Part shown: positions 1 to 8,188 of the stretch, in pieces | Layout: the number at the start of each line of letters is the position of its first letter | How positions within the stretch are numbered: position 1 is the stretch's first letter | Assembly: GCA_017828935.1 (NCBI GenBank) | Contig: JAGAUG010000038.1 | Span: 1 to 22,977, forward strand | Length of the DNA: 22,977 nt | Direction: 5' to 3' | Source of the DNA: Oscillospiraceae bacterium | Lineage (GTDB): Bacteria > Bacillota > Clostridia > Oscillospirales > Ruminococcaceae | Program-made: the position numbers and the translations under genes | The notes under the pieces: generated by a model | What the model saw: only the letters and a program-made list of their open reading frames with translations | Database searches by the model: none | What the model was told of the DNA's origin: nothing

Positions 1-140
1 GTGATCGACGTTGATATATCTTTTATTATAATATTATTTTCTAAATTATCTGTTTTTATTCCATATGTTGTAACAATTCCATGGTCTTCTATATAGACCT
101 CGGATTTTACAAGAGAATATTTTATTGCGTCCATTGTCAT
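1..140 (-). CDS. Partial small hypothetical protein, possibly DUF6514-like
   Basis: This is the 5' part of a gene that runs off the left edge on the minus strand. The start is ATG at 140, preceded by a near-perfect AGGAGGT ribosome binding site at a good distance; a second in-frame ATG lies two codons later. The visible 46 residues begin MTMDAIKYSLVKSEV and include an acidic stretch followed by VTTYGI. A tyrosine/leucine-rich strand, an acidic turn and then a 'YGI' strand recall the short clostridial DUF6514 family, whose function is unknown; that match is from memory and tentative. It is separated from pgi by about 250 bp and a hairpin, so it is probably an independent transcript. Confidence 0.6.
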   Translation of the reverse strand, partial: MTMDAIKYSLVKSEVYIEDHGIVTTYGIKTDNLENNIIIKDISTSI

Positions 141-177
141 ATTACCTCCTGTCAAAATAATATAATTATATATTTAT

Positions 178-206
178 ATTATATATTAAGTTCTTAAAAA
201 TTTAAA
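178..206 (-). promoter_or_regulatory. Putative promoter of the left-edge partial gene
   Basis: On the minus strand a perfect TATAAT (183-178) lies 17 bp downstream of TTTAAA (206-201), a 4/6 match to the -35 consensus. The start codon follows at 140. Because this stretch is almost pure A/T, a chance match is quite possible. Confidence 0.3.
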
Positions 207-210
207 GAAC

Positions 211-255
211 TTTTTGTCGACAAAAAACGACATTTTTTGGCAATTATTGACAATT
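211..255. promoter_or_regulatory. Perfect 16-bp palindrome with repeated TGTC motifs (Spo0A-box-like)
   Basis: TTTTTGTCGACAAAAA at 211-226 is a perfect palindrome. Just beside it the minus strand reads TGTCGTT (232-226), and further on TTGTCAA occurs again on the minus strand (about 255-249). TGTCGAC and TGTCGTT resemble the Spo0A box core TGTCGAA. They lie immediately upstream of the putative -35 of the left-edge gene. The same bases can also form TGTCG/CGACA followed by six T on the plus strand, so a weak terminator is an alternative reading. Confidence 0.3.
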
Positions 256-351
256 ACAAAAACAAATTTAATAACAATATACAAAAAACATATATTAAAC
301 ATTAAAAACAACAAGAAACAATATACAAGAAATAATATTTACATATTATTA

Positions 352-390
352 ATATAGCACCAAAAATAATTATATTTTTTGGTGCTATAT
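352..390 (-). terminator. Hairpin after pgi, probable terminator
   Basis: ATATAGCACCAAAAA (352-366) is complementary to TTTTTGGTGCTATAT (376-390), a 15-bp stem with a nine-base loop, sitting 4-42 bp beyond the pgi stop codon. Read from the pgi side, the tail after the stem is AT-rich but not a clean U-run, so termination may be imperfect. The rest of 141-350 holds no coding sequence that I can support. Confidence 0.55.
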
Positions 391-393
391 ATT

Positions 394-1686
394 TTATGAT
401 TCCAATAAAGAAAACATGTTTTTTTTATAAAACTCAACTCCAGGTTGATCAAAAGGGTTAACCCCAAGTAAATATCCAGACATAGCGCAAGCTTTTTCAA
501 AAAAGAAAATCAAATATCCGGTGTTAAATTCGTTTATTTCAGGGATCTCTAAAATAATATTTGGAACTCCGCCTTTAGTATGGGCGGCAACAGTACCTTC
601 AAGTGCGCATCGATTAACAAAAGACATAGGCTTGTTAGCGATGAAATTTAATCCATCAAAATCGTTATCTTCAGGTTGGATTATAAGATCTTTACTTGTT
701 GATTTTATATCTAATACAGTTTCAAACAAGATTCGACTACCGTCTTGAATGTATTGGCCTAAAGAATGTAAATCAGTTGAGAAACTAACAGAAGAAGGAA
801 AGATACCTTTTTGGTCTTTTCCTTCGCTCTCTCCAAAAAGCTGTTTAAACCATTCACAAAAAACATTAAGACCGGGTTCGTAGCAGACTAAAAGTTCTAT
901 TAATTTATTTTTTCTATATAAGCAGTTTCTTAAGGCTGCGTATTTATAACAATCGTTTTTTAATACAGAAGGGTTATTATAATCGTACATAGCAGCCTTT
1001 GCGCCGTTGAGCAGCTCATAGATATCGATCCCTGCGACAGCGATCGGGAGCAACCCAACAGCAGTTAATACAGAAAATCTTCCGCCGACGTCGTCCGGTA
1101 TTGGAAAAGTTTGATAATTATTATGATTAGCTAGTTCTTTTAGTTTGCCTTTGTGTTCATCTGTAGTTACATAAATTCTTGATTTGCTTTCTTCTTTTCC
1201 GTATTTTTTTTCTAAAAATTCTCTAAAGACTCTAAAAGCGATTCCGGGTTCGATAGTTGAACCAGATTTAGATATAACGTTAATAGAAACGTCTTTATCT
1301 TTACAAATTTCTAGTAGCGAGCTCAAATAAGAAGAAGAAATATTGGTTCCAGCGAAATAAATATCTGGATTTTTTTTGTTTATACTATTATAAAGAGGAG
1401 ATTTTATCATCTCGATTACAGCTCTAGCGCCTAAATAAGACCCCCCGATACCGATAACGATTAATATATCTGAGTCGCTTTTTATTTTATTGGCGGCGTT
1501 TGTTATAGACTCTAGGGTTTTTGAGTTGATTTTTTTAGCTATATCCAACCAACCCAAGTAATTATTTCCTGGACCAGTTTTATTGTTAAGAAGCTCATGA
1601 TTGGTATTTATAAACGGAGCTAAATTTTCGATTTCGTGCTCAGAAACAAAAGAATTAACATGATCAGTTATTAATTTCAAAAACAT
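394..1686 (-). CDS. pgi: Glucose-6-phosphate isomerase
   Basis: Cytoplasmic enzyme interconverting glucose 6-phosphate and fructose 6-phosphate in glycolysis and gluconeogenesis. The 430 residues are slightly short for the Firmicutes form (about 450). Family landmarks occur in order: IGIGGSYLGARA near residue 80, the phosphate-binding loop SKSGSTIEPG, DVGGRFSVLTAVGLLP, the catalytic-region GESEGK, HSLGQYIQDG, GGVPN, and the C-terminal NPFDQPGVEFYKKNMF carrying the conserved lysine. The start ATG at 1686 is preceded by GAAAGGATG as ribosome binding site. It is transcribed away from the injection-system operon and is probably a chromosomal housekeeping neighbour unrelated to it. Nothing looks broken. 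Confidence 0.97.
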   Translation of the reverse strand: MFLKLITDHVNSFVSEHEIENLAPFINTNHELLNNKTGPGNNYLGWLDIAKKINSKTLESITNAANKIKSDSDILIVIGIGGSYLGARAVIEMIKSPLYNSINKKNPDIYFAGTNISSSYLSSLLEICKDKDVSINVISKSGSTIEPGIAFRVFREFLEKKYGKEESKSRIYVTTDEHKGKLKELANHNNYQTFPIPDDVGGRFSVLTAVGLLPIAVAGIDIYELLNGAKAAMYDYNNPSVLKNDCYKYAALRNCLYRKNKLIELLVCYEPGLNVFCEWFKQLFGESEGKDQKGIFPSSVSFSTDLHSLGQYIQDGSRILFETVLDIKSTSKDLIIQPEDNDFDGLNFIANKPMSFVNRCALEGTVAAHTKGGVPNIILEIPEINEFNTGYLIFFFEKACAMSGYLLGVNPFDQPGVEFYKKNMFSLLES

Positions 1687-1722
1687 TTAATTACATCCTT
1701 TCAAAAAATCTATTTATTTAAT

Positions 1723-1751
1723 ATTTTATATTATTTTTATTTATTTTTCAA
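1723..1751 (-). promoter_or_regulatory. Putative pgi promoter
   Basis: On the minus strand TTGAAA (1751-1746, 5/6 to consensus) and TAAAAT (1728-1723, 5/6) are separated by exactly 17 bp. The predicted leader is about 30 nt and includes the pgi ribosome binding site. The match is good, though the AT-rich background raises the chance rate. Confidence 0.5.
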
Positions 1752-1885
1752 TAAAATTTAGAAATAAAAATAAAATTTTTTTTTATTTAAAATAACTAAG
1801 AAACAAAATATTTTAAGTTTTTTGAGTTTTATTAATCTTGCATATTTTACAAAAAATAAAACAAATTTTTTTATATATAAATCCA

Positions 1886-1907
1886 TTTGTTCATAATTTG
1901 TTCATAA
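1886..1907 (+). repeat. Two perfect 11-bp direct repeats upstream of the operon promoter
   Basis: TTTGTTCATAA is present twice head to tail (1886-1896 and 1897-1907), followed by TTT that starts a third unit. The 11-bp period is one DNA helical turn, so a regulator could bind both copies on one face. The repeats occupy the -35 and upstream positions of the extended -10 promoter. Confidence 0.6.
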
Positions 1908-1923
1908 TTTAGCGAAAAAAATA

Positions 1924-1932
1924 TGATATAAT
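1924..1932 (+). promoter_or_regulatory. Extended -10 promoter of the injection-system operon
   Basis: TGATATAAT at 1924-1932 is a perfect extended -10 (TGnTATAAT). No convincing -35 is seen at 17 bp, which extended -10 promoters tolerate. Transcription would start near 1939, giving a leader of about 70 nt before the ATPase ATG at 2012. Confidence 0.5.
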
Positions 1933-2011
1933 ATTTATATAGATTAAGATTAATAAAAAATATTATAAAAAATACTAATAATTAATATAAAAATTATAAA
2001 AAAACAAAAAT

Positions 2012-4084
2012 ATGAAAAATAAAGAGTATATTAGCAAGTATAAAGTTTTTGTAGATTTGATTTTGATTTACTATATAAAAAATAATTTTGATTTTAAATT
2101 AGATGATAAAATTATTCAAGATATGGATATATATTTTAATAATAATTATATATATAAAAATTCAGATCAAATTAAAGACGAAATTTTTAAAATTTATAAT
2201 AATATAATAAAGCAACATGAAGATATTAATCAAATAAATTTTTTGTTTAAAATATTTGGATTTTCTTTTTTTGAAAAGCTTTGTTTTTTAATAACTTTAT
2301 TTTATATAACAGAAGAAAAATACAAGTTAATTATTTCTTGTTTAGATAATAATAATAACTACGGGGTTTGTATTAATTTGATTTTTAAGATTTGTCAAAG
2401 TCTTGGTTTTGAAACTGATTATTTGTTTGATGATCTTAAGTTAAATATTTTAGGTTTAGATAGGGAAATAAATAATAAAAAAAATATAAACCAAAAAATT
2501 ATGATTATTTCTGATAGGATTTTAGCTTATGTTTTTAAAAAAAATTATATAGATAGCGAAATTAAAGATATTATAAATTTTAATAATTTTAATAATTTTA
2601 ATAATATAAAATTAATTAATAATTTAGAGACATATATAAAAAATTTAATAAATTTTAATCTAGATAAAAATAATATAAATAAAAAATTAGATTTGTTAGT
2701 TATAAAAGGGCCTAAAGATTCGGGAAAGAAAACACAAATTAGATATATAATGGCTAAGTATAATATACATACAATGTTTGTTGATTTTGAGTTTTTGGCC
2801 GATAAAAGTTTAAGTGAGTTGGAAATAATATTAAAAAAACTTATTATAGAAGCTTATTTATCTAAAAGTCTAATTTGTATTTATAATTTTAATATTATAA
2901 ATAATTTAAGTATAAAATATATTTTTTTGAATTTATATAAATATTTTTATTTTGTTATATTGATTTCTGAGAATAAATTTTTAGATACTAGCTGTTTAGA
3001 CAAAGATAAATTTTTAATTAATAGTTTTATGACTCAAGATTTGAATGAATTAGAAAGACTTGATTTTTTGAAGTTTTTTATGAAAGATAGCGATATAAAA
3101 TTAGAAGATCTTGAAAAAATCGCTAGAGGTTTTTTGTTTAGAATAGGAGAGATAAAAACTATTTCAGAAAAATATTTTTTAGTTAAGTCTGTTAATTATA
3201 ATAAAAATTTAGAGTTGCTTAAAAAAATTTGTTTAGAAACTAGTAATTATAATTTTGGCAATTTGGCGACTAGAGTAAATTATAATTTCGATTGGGATGA
3301 TCTTGTTTTAGAAAAAGATTGTAAAGAAAAGTTGCTAAGTATTTGTAATCGAATTAAATATAAAAACAAGATATATAACGATTGGAATTTTAAAAAACAA
3401 GTTTCTTATGGGTCAGGAATTTCAGCTCTGTTTTATGGTCCTCCGGGAACGGGTAAGACAATGGCTGCAAAAGTCATAGCTGATCAAGTTGGTTGCGAAT
3501 TATATAAAATAGATTTATCTCAGGTAATCGATAAATATATCGGAGAGACAGAAAAAAATTTAAAATCTATATTTGATAAGGCTTCGAAGACAAACGTAAT
3601 TTTATTTTTTGACGAAGCAGATTCGATATTTTCAAAAAGATTAAATATTTCTAGCTCTAACGATAGATACTCTAATATAGAAGTTTCTTATCTGTTACAA
3701 AAAATAGAAGAGTACTCGGGTGTTTCTATTTTGGCTACGAATTTTTTGTCTGGTTTCGACGAGGCTTTTAAAAGAAGAATAAATTTTATTGTTAATTTTA
3801 ATATTCCAGATAAAGACAGTAGATATTTAATTTGGAAAAAGTCTTTTCCAAAAGAAGCGAGTCTCGACGAAAATATTGATTTTATTAGATTAGCTGAAAA
3901 ATTCGAACTCACCGGTAGTAGTATAAAATCTGTAGCAGTTTCAGCAGCTTTTTATTCTTTAGAAGATAGAGAAGACAAGAACAAAAAAAATATAATTAAA
4001 ATAAATCATATTAAAAAAGCTCTTAAAGACGAACTAGAAAAAAACGGAAAAGCTTTTTTGAGTAGTGATTTAGATATATATTAA
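2012..4084 (+). CDS. AAA+ ATPase of the contractile injection system (Pvc15/Afp15-like)
   Basis: 690 residues with two nucleotide-binding regions. Residues 1-220 are helical, Asn-rich and without a recognised motif. Near residue 234 a degenerate first P-loop, GPKDSGKKT, lacks the usual S/T directly after GK. The C-terminal module is a complete AAA domain: Walker A GPPGTGKT (about 476-483), Walker B ILFFDEAD with D534/E535, sensor-1 region ILATNF, arginines in FKRRINF (588-589) and a GSSIKSVAVSAAF sensor-2-like helix. ATPases of this type accompany eCIS clusters and are thought to act in assembly or disassembly of the particle in the cytoplasm. First gene of the operon. No clear Shine-Dalgarno precedes ATG 2012, only an A-rich leader, and no other early in-frame ATG exists. 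The first 200 codons are more AT-rich than the AAA module. Confidence 0.9.
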   Translation: MKNKEYISKYKVFVDLILIYYIKNNFDFKLDDKIIQDMDIYFNNNYIYKNSDQIKDEIFKIYNNIIKQHEDINQINFLFKIFGFSFFEKLCFLITLFYITEEKYKLIISCLDNNNNYGVCINLIFKICQSLGFETDYLFDDLKLNILGLDREINNKKNINQKIMIISDRILAYVFKKNYIDSEIKDIINFNNFNNFNNIKLINNLETYIKNLINFNLDKNNINKKLDLLVIKGPKDSGKKTQIRYIMAKYNIHTMFVDFEFLADKSLSELEIILKKLIIEAYLSKSLICIYNFNIINNLSIKYIFLNLYKYFYFVILISENKFLDTSCLDKDKFLINSFMTQDLNELERLDFLKFFMKDSDIKLEDLEKIARGFLFRIGEIKTISEKYFLVKSVNYNKNLELLKKICLETSNYNFGNLATRVNYNFDWDDLVLEKDCKEKLLSICNRIKYKNKIYNDWNFKKQVSYGSGISALFYGPPGTGKTMAAKVIADQVGCELYKIDLSQVIDKYIGETEKNLKSIFDKASKTNVILFFDEADSIFSKRLNISSSNDRYSNIEVSYLLQKIEEYSGVSILATNFLSGFDEAFKRRINFIVNFNIPDKDSRYLIWKKSFPKEASLDENIDFIRLAEKFELTGSSIKSVAVSAAFYSLEDREDKNKKNIIKINHIKKALKDELEKNGKAFLSSDLDIY
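2576..2602 (+). repeat. Three copies of a 9-bp coding repeat
   Basis: AATTTTAAT is repeated three times without a gap inside the ATPase gene, producing an Asn/Phe triplet repeat (NFNNFNNFNN) just before the degenerate P-loop region. It looks like replication slippage in AT-rich DNA. Confidence 0.8.
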
Positions 4085-4119
4085 AATACAAATCAATAAT
4101 TCAGAGGTGGATATTATTG

Positions 4120-5451
4120 ATGATTAGGGAAAGATTAAAAGACAAAGAAAAGACAGACTCGATAAGCTTTAAAATTGATCAAAACAAAGAAAGTGAAAAA
4201 AACAAAGAAGACAATATAGAGTCTGATTATTTGGTTGACGAAGAAGATAAACTTAGTAGTTTTAGTAAAGATTTTATTGCTAAGATTAATAAATCTAGAG
4301 ATTTAAGTGATCTTCAAAAAAAGTTTTTAGAAGCTACAGATCAAAATTTTATTTTTAAAAAATTTAGCGATAAGTCTAATAAGATAAAAAATAATTTGAG
4401 TAATATAAACGAGATTTTGAGTCGAAGTTATAGTAATTATATATTAGATAAATTAATAAATAATTTTGTTTTAAAAAACAAAATTATTTTAAAAAATCTT
4501 GATAATAATTTATATAATACAGATTATATAAAAACAAAGGTTTTAAATATTTCAGATTCAAAATTGCTTATGGCTGATATTATAAAAATTTATTTAACAA
4601 AACGAGAATCTCAAGTTTTCAATTTGCAGGCTCTTGACAGTAAACTAAAAGAGTGGTTAGTTGATATTATATATAATAAAAATAATAAAGAAATAGAAGA
4701 CAATAAAAATAATATTAATAAAAATAATATTAATAAAAATAATATTAATAAAAAAAGTTATGATATTTCTTATTTGGGCTTTGATTATAATTTTGGGGCT
4801 AAGATGAGGAGGTTTAAGACCCAAAAAGAATTAATAGAGAAACATAGACAATTGGAGTTTAGTGAGCTAGATAGAAAATATGGCTCGGGTTTTTTAAAAA
4901 AAAATAATGAATTATCAAAAAACTTTGAAGATTTTTTTGAGTTAGAAGATAAAGATTTAAAATTAAATTTTAACGGTTGTCGTTATTTCGAAGATAAAAT
5001 TTATAGATCAGTTAATATATTTTATAATCAAAAATATAATAAAATCGATCAGCAACAAAAACAAGTTATTGACGAATATAAGAAAAATTTAGTTGATGTA
5101 AATAACCGTCAAAGACAAGCAGAAATAAAAAAATATATAAAAAATACAGTTAGAGAAGAGTATAAAATAGATTTGATTTTAGATTTGAATAAAAAACAAG
5201 ATTGTAAAATATCAGAGACAGATTATATTTTTAAATTTGTATCTAATAAGACAAGAGATTTTGTTTTTGATTTATCTAAAAATCAAGATTTATTTAATAA
5301 ATCAAATTTTGATTTTATAAATAGTGATTTAGAAAGTTTAAATAAAAAAAATTCAAGTGATAATTTTTTTAAGAGTCAAGATATAGTTAAATTAAAATTC
5401 GAACCTAAAGATCAAAAATTAGATGATAAAAATATTAAAAATACTAAATAA
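4120..5451 (+). CDS. Hypothetical charged, Lys/Asn/Asp-rich protein
   Basis: About 443 residues, no signal peptide, no membrane segment, no family I recognise. The composition (Lys, Asn, Asp, Glu, few hydrophobics) and runs such as KQVIDEYKKNLVDV and RQRQAEIKKYIKN suggest long helices or coiled coil with disordered ends. Residues about 195-210 hold a slippage-type NKNNI repeat. The start could be ATG 4120 or the adjacent TTG 4117; AGAGGTGG upstream fits both, and I prefer ATG. The gene lies 35 bp after the ATPase gene and 17 bp before the next, so it is very probably part of the CIS operon. I looked for an HExxH metalloprotease motif, common in eCIS-associated DUF4157 proteins, and found none. 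A structural linker, tape-measure-like protein or cargo adaptor cannot be told apart from sequence alone. Confidence 0.75.
   Translation: MIRERLKDKEKTDSISFKIDQNKESEKNKEDNIESDYLVDEEDKLSSFSKDFIAKINKSRDLSDLQKKFLEATDQNFIFKKFSDKSNKIKNNLSNINEILSRSYSNYILDKLINNFVLKNKIILKNLDNNLYNTDYIKTKVLNISDSKLLMADIIKIYLTKRESQVFNLQALDSKLKEWLVDIIYNKNNKEIEDNKNNINKNNINKNNINKKSYDISYLGFDYNFGAKMRRFKTQKELIEKHRQLEFSELDRKYGSGFLKKNNELSKNFEDFFELEDKDLKLNFNGCRYFEDKIYRSVNIFYNQKYNKIDQQQKQVIDEYKKNLVDVNNRQRQAEIKKYIKNTVREEYKIDLILDLNKKQDCKISETDYIFKFVSNKTRDFVFDLSKNQDLFNKSNFDFINSDLESLNKKNSSDNFFKSQDIVKLKFEPKDQKLDDKNIKNTK
4702..4746 (+). repeat. Three perfect 15-bp tandem repeats within a gene
   Basis: AATAAAAATAATATT occurs three times head to tail, with a partial fourth copy after it, and encodes NKNNI units in frame. 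The length is a multiple of three, so copy-number change would keep the frame. Confidence 0.85.
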
Positions 5452-5468
5452 AAGAGGAGAGTTTAGAT

Positions 5469-7280
5469 ATGGCCAACAATCAATTTTATCCATTTGAAAG
5501 AAACAGATATTATTACGGAAAGTTATTAACGACGAGCGATTTAGAAGCTGAACAGAAATATATTAATAATAAAAGACAGTTTATTAATAAGCTTGTGTTT
5601 GGTTCAGGAAAGATTTGTGGTCTTAAAGTTTATAACATCAATGAAGATACTTTGATGGTTGAGTCAGGAGTGGCAATCGATGAGGACGGTAGAGAGATTG
5701 TTGTTGATAAATCTGAAATCAAAAAACTTTCAGCAATAGAAGGATTTTCACAAGTTGCATCAGATAAGATGTTACTTACGATAGAATATAACGAAGAGTT
5801 AACTCAACCGGTTTATTCTGTTGCTCAAAATAATAACGGAAAAGAGTATGAATATAATAAAATAATCGAAAATTATAGACTAAAATTAAAAGAATATGTA
5901 GAGGTAGATAAAGAGCTAGAGATAGAAGAAGGGCTAGTTTATAACAAAGAAATATATAAAAACGAAAATTTTAAGATATCTATAAAGATTCCAACTGTTG
6001 CGTCTTTATTATCAGATTTTAAAATTATAACAGTAGTTGAAAAGTTGACAGACATAAAAGAATCTATTAATTTTAAATATACGATAAATATTCCTGGATT
6101 TGTTAGCGGGAACTCAGGAGAAAGATTATTCGTTGATATAAAAGACTTGTTTTTAGAAAAAAATAAAAGCTATCTAAAAGAAAGTTGGATCAAACCGGGA
6201 AATCTATTGTCTCAAGATAGTGTAAATTTCGTAATAAAAAAAGAAGATGTAAAACTTAGTTTTGGAAATACAAAATATATTATAAACGATAATATTTTGT
6301 TTCAAATAGATATAAGCGATAAAGAACCGGTCGAAATTATAAATACCAAAGTTAAGAACGAATCTTTAGAAAAAATAATAAGAGAAAAAGCTAATAGCGA
6401 TATTGTTATTGCGATTATAGAAGTTTCTAGAATTGGGTTAGCTTGTGAAATAAAAGATGTTCGAGTTCCGGTAGAGTCAAGATATTCGGTAAAGATGCCG
6501 TCGCAGGTTCCGTGTATAGATAAAATAATGAATTATTACGAATGTAATAAAAAACTAGAAATAGCTGAGAATAATAAAATCAAAGATAGTTTGAAAAATT
6601 CGAATTTTGAGATAGATTTTAGAAAAAAAATAAATACAGTTATTTCCAGCGGCGTATTTGAGATGCCGCTTGGGTTAGGTGTTAAAGCAAACAAAGCAAT
6701 TTTATCTGATGAAATAATGCACGGATTAGGTTCGGGAGACGTTTATGTTGATGTTGGGTTTGAATTTTTAACAGCAACTAAAGATAAAAAAGACAGCTAT
6801 ATTAAAAAAATTATATTTGGAAATCCTGAAATTTTTAAAGACGACGGCGCAACTCTTCCAAGCGTTGAAACAGCAGTTCAGGTTTTAAGCGAAAAAGGAA
6901 CGTTTATTGTAGGACTGAAATTTAGTCAGGTGACTAATTTAGTAAGTGTAAGAATTAAATGGTTCGCTTATAGGCAGTTAGATAATATATCGAGAACAAA
7001 TATCGGGGGAGAAAACAAAGGTATTTATGTAAAACAAGATACGATTAAGTTAACTCCAGGAGAGATGCATTTTATAGAAGTTGGATTTAGCAATATGAAT
7101 CCAACGGCTGTCAGATACGAAATTATTGACAAAGATGGCGGTGAAATTGACGAAAATGGTTGCTATACAGCTCCCGGAAAAGACGGCGTTTACGAAATAA
7201 AAATTTCTTGTATTAATGAGCCTTCTATATATACTTTTGCTTATGCAATAGTTATGAAAAAGGAAGTTGATTCAAAATGA
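5469..7280 (+). CDS. CIS-associated protein with baseplate/fibre-type N-terminus and C-terminal Ig-like domain
   Basis: 603 residues. The N-terminus carries ERNRYYYGKLLTTSDLEAEQ (about 10-29) followed by an 'FGSGKICGLKV' and a 'VESGVAIDEDGREIVV' block. This is the recurrent start of a protein family found in eCIS and phage-tail-like clusters, where a short helix is followed by a beta domain; its exact place in the particle is not settled. A second conserved-looking block, LSDEIMHGLGSGDVYVDV, lies near residues 413-430. The last 85 residues (about 517-603) look like a bacterial Ig-like domain, with GGEIDENGCYTAPGKDGVYEI as its hallmark turn. No signal peptide. Good ribosome binding site GAGGAG before ATG 5469. 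Its stop codon overlaps the next start (ATGA at 7277-7280), implying translational coupling. Confidence 0.75.
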   Translation: MANNQFYPFERNRYYYGKLLTTSDLEAEQKYINNKRQFINKLVFGSGKICGLKVYNINEDTLMVESGVAIDEDGREIVVDKSEIKKLSAIEGFSQVASDKMLLTIEYNEELTQPVYSVAQNNNGKEYEYNKIIENYRLKLKEYVEVDKELEIEEGLVYNKEIYKNENFKISIKIPTVASLLSDFKIITVVEKLTDIKESINFKYTINIPGFVSGNSGERLFVDIKDLFLEKNKSYLKESWIKPGNLLSQDSVNFVIKKEDVKLSFGNTKYIINDNILFQIDISDKEPVEIINTKVKNESLEKIIREKANSDIVIAIIEVSRIGLACEIKDVRVPVESRYSVKMPSQVPCIDKIMNYYECNKKLEIAENNKIKDSLKNSNFEIDFRKKINTVISSGVFEMPLGLGVKANKAILSDEIMHGLGSGDVYVDVGFEFLTATKDKKDSYIKKIIFGNPEIFKDDGATLPSVETAVQVLSEKGTFIVGLKFSQVTNLVSVRIKWFAYRQLDNISRTNIGGENKGIYVKQDTIKLTPGEMHFIEVGFSNMNPTAVRYEIIDKDGGEIDENGCYTAPGKDGVYEIKISCINEPSIYTFAYAIVMKKEVDSK

Positions 7281-8158
7281 TTGTTGGAGCAGGAAAGAAA
7301 CTAGAAAAAATAAGAACAGTATTATCCAATGACGTTAACGATATATATATCTGTAAGAATATATTAGATAAAAACGATACTGGTTTTTATACTTTAGTTA
7401 GGATTCACAACACGAACGTAATTAAAGAAGTACTTGAAGCTATATATAAAAATAATAAAGACTACGAAAGTAATAACTTACCTAAAAGTTTATTTTGTGA
7501 TATATTTGTTGAAGTTGATACGTTAAATATATTAATAAAATACTTCGAGCCAAGAAAATTATTTTTATATTTAAAGTCATATATGACAACAGATTATGAT
7601 CAGCACGTTATAATAAAAAACTTTCTTTATCAGTGTTTGGCTTTAGACGTAGATTATAGAATTTTAAATCTAATATTAGATAAAAATAATATTAATCTAA
7701 ACGAAGATTTAAGTGTGTTTTTTAACGGATTTTTAGATTTTTCGAAATTTGATAAAAGCGCTGATGAAAAGTTGTGTGTCCAAAAATGTTGCGATTTAAT
7801 CAACGATATTTTAGTTAGTAACGAAGAACTTACGGAAAAAAGTCAAGTTAAATCTATTAATTTATTTATCAAGAAAAAAAGAAATAATGCTTACAAAAAA
7901 ATGATAGATTTATATAACGACTTTAAAATAAAAGAAACGAAATATAAAAAAAATAAAGAAAGTATTTTTGAAAATATAAAATCATATTTTTTAGAAATAT
8001 CTCAAGATAAATTAAAAAAAATTATATTTAGTATTGGTTTAGTATTAATTATTTTAGCTTTAATAATATTGGTTTGTGATTTGTTTAGATTAGACTTGCC
8101 GTTTAAAAAATATCAGGGTATGAATACAATTGGAACAGTAAATATGGGGGAACGTTGA
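7277..8158 (+). CDS. Single-pass membrane protein with a possible pseudokinase-like cytoplasmic domain
   Basis: 293 residues. Residues 1-245 are soluble and would be cytoplasmic; a single transmembrane helix follows at about 249-269 (IIFSIGLVLIILALIILVC) and a 24-residue tail, ending in a GMNTIGTVN motif, lies outside. The order of elements in the soluble part (YTLVRIHN strand, then a helix, VDTLNILIKYFEPRKLF hinge-like segment, then a long helix and LILDKNNINLNED, resembling a degraded catalytic loop) is reminiscent of pseudokinase domains such as that of YukC/EssB, but no kinase catalytic residues are visible and this is tentative. Translationally coupled to the preceding gene (4-bp overlap). 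It begins a block of five envelope proteins inside the CIS operon. Confidence 0.7.
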   Translation: MIVGAGKKLEKIRTVLSNDVNDIYICKNILDKNDTGFYTLVRIHNTNVIKEVLEAIYKNNKDYESNNLPKSLFCDIFVEVDTLNILIKYFEPRKLFLYLKSYMTTDYDQHVIIKNFLYQCLALDVDYRILNLILDKNNINLNEDLSVFFNGFLDFSKFDKSADEKLCVQKCCDLINDILVSNEELTEKSQVKSINLFIKKKRNNAYKKMIDLYNDFKIKETKYKKNKESIFENIKSYFLEISQDKLKKIIFSIGLVLIILALIILVCDLFRLDLPFKKYQGMNTIGTVNMGER

Positions 8159-8188
8159 ATATATTAGTCAGACTACAGAGAGGGAACT

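Larger units (their letters stand above)
1687..2011. other. Divergent intergenic region between pgi and the injection-system operon
   Basis: 325 bp without a gene. It holds the pgi promoter at its left end, long A/T runs in the middle (about 1755-1860), an 11-bp tandem repeat and an extended -10 element driving the plus-strand operon. I see no RNA gene here. Confidence 0.6.

Noticed and set aside
4702..4746. CRISPR-like short repeat array
   Set aside because: Units are contiguous 15-mers without spacers and code in frame inside a gene.
4120..5451. Metalloprotease effector (DUF4157-like) commonly found with eCIS
   Set aside because: No HExxH motif in the translation.
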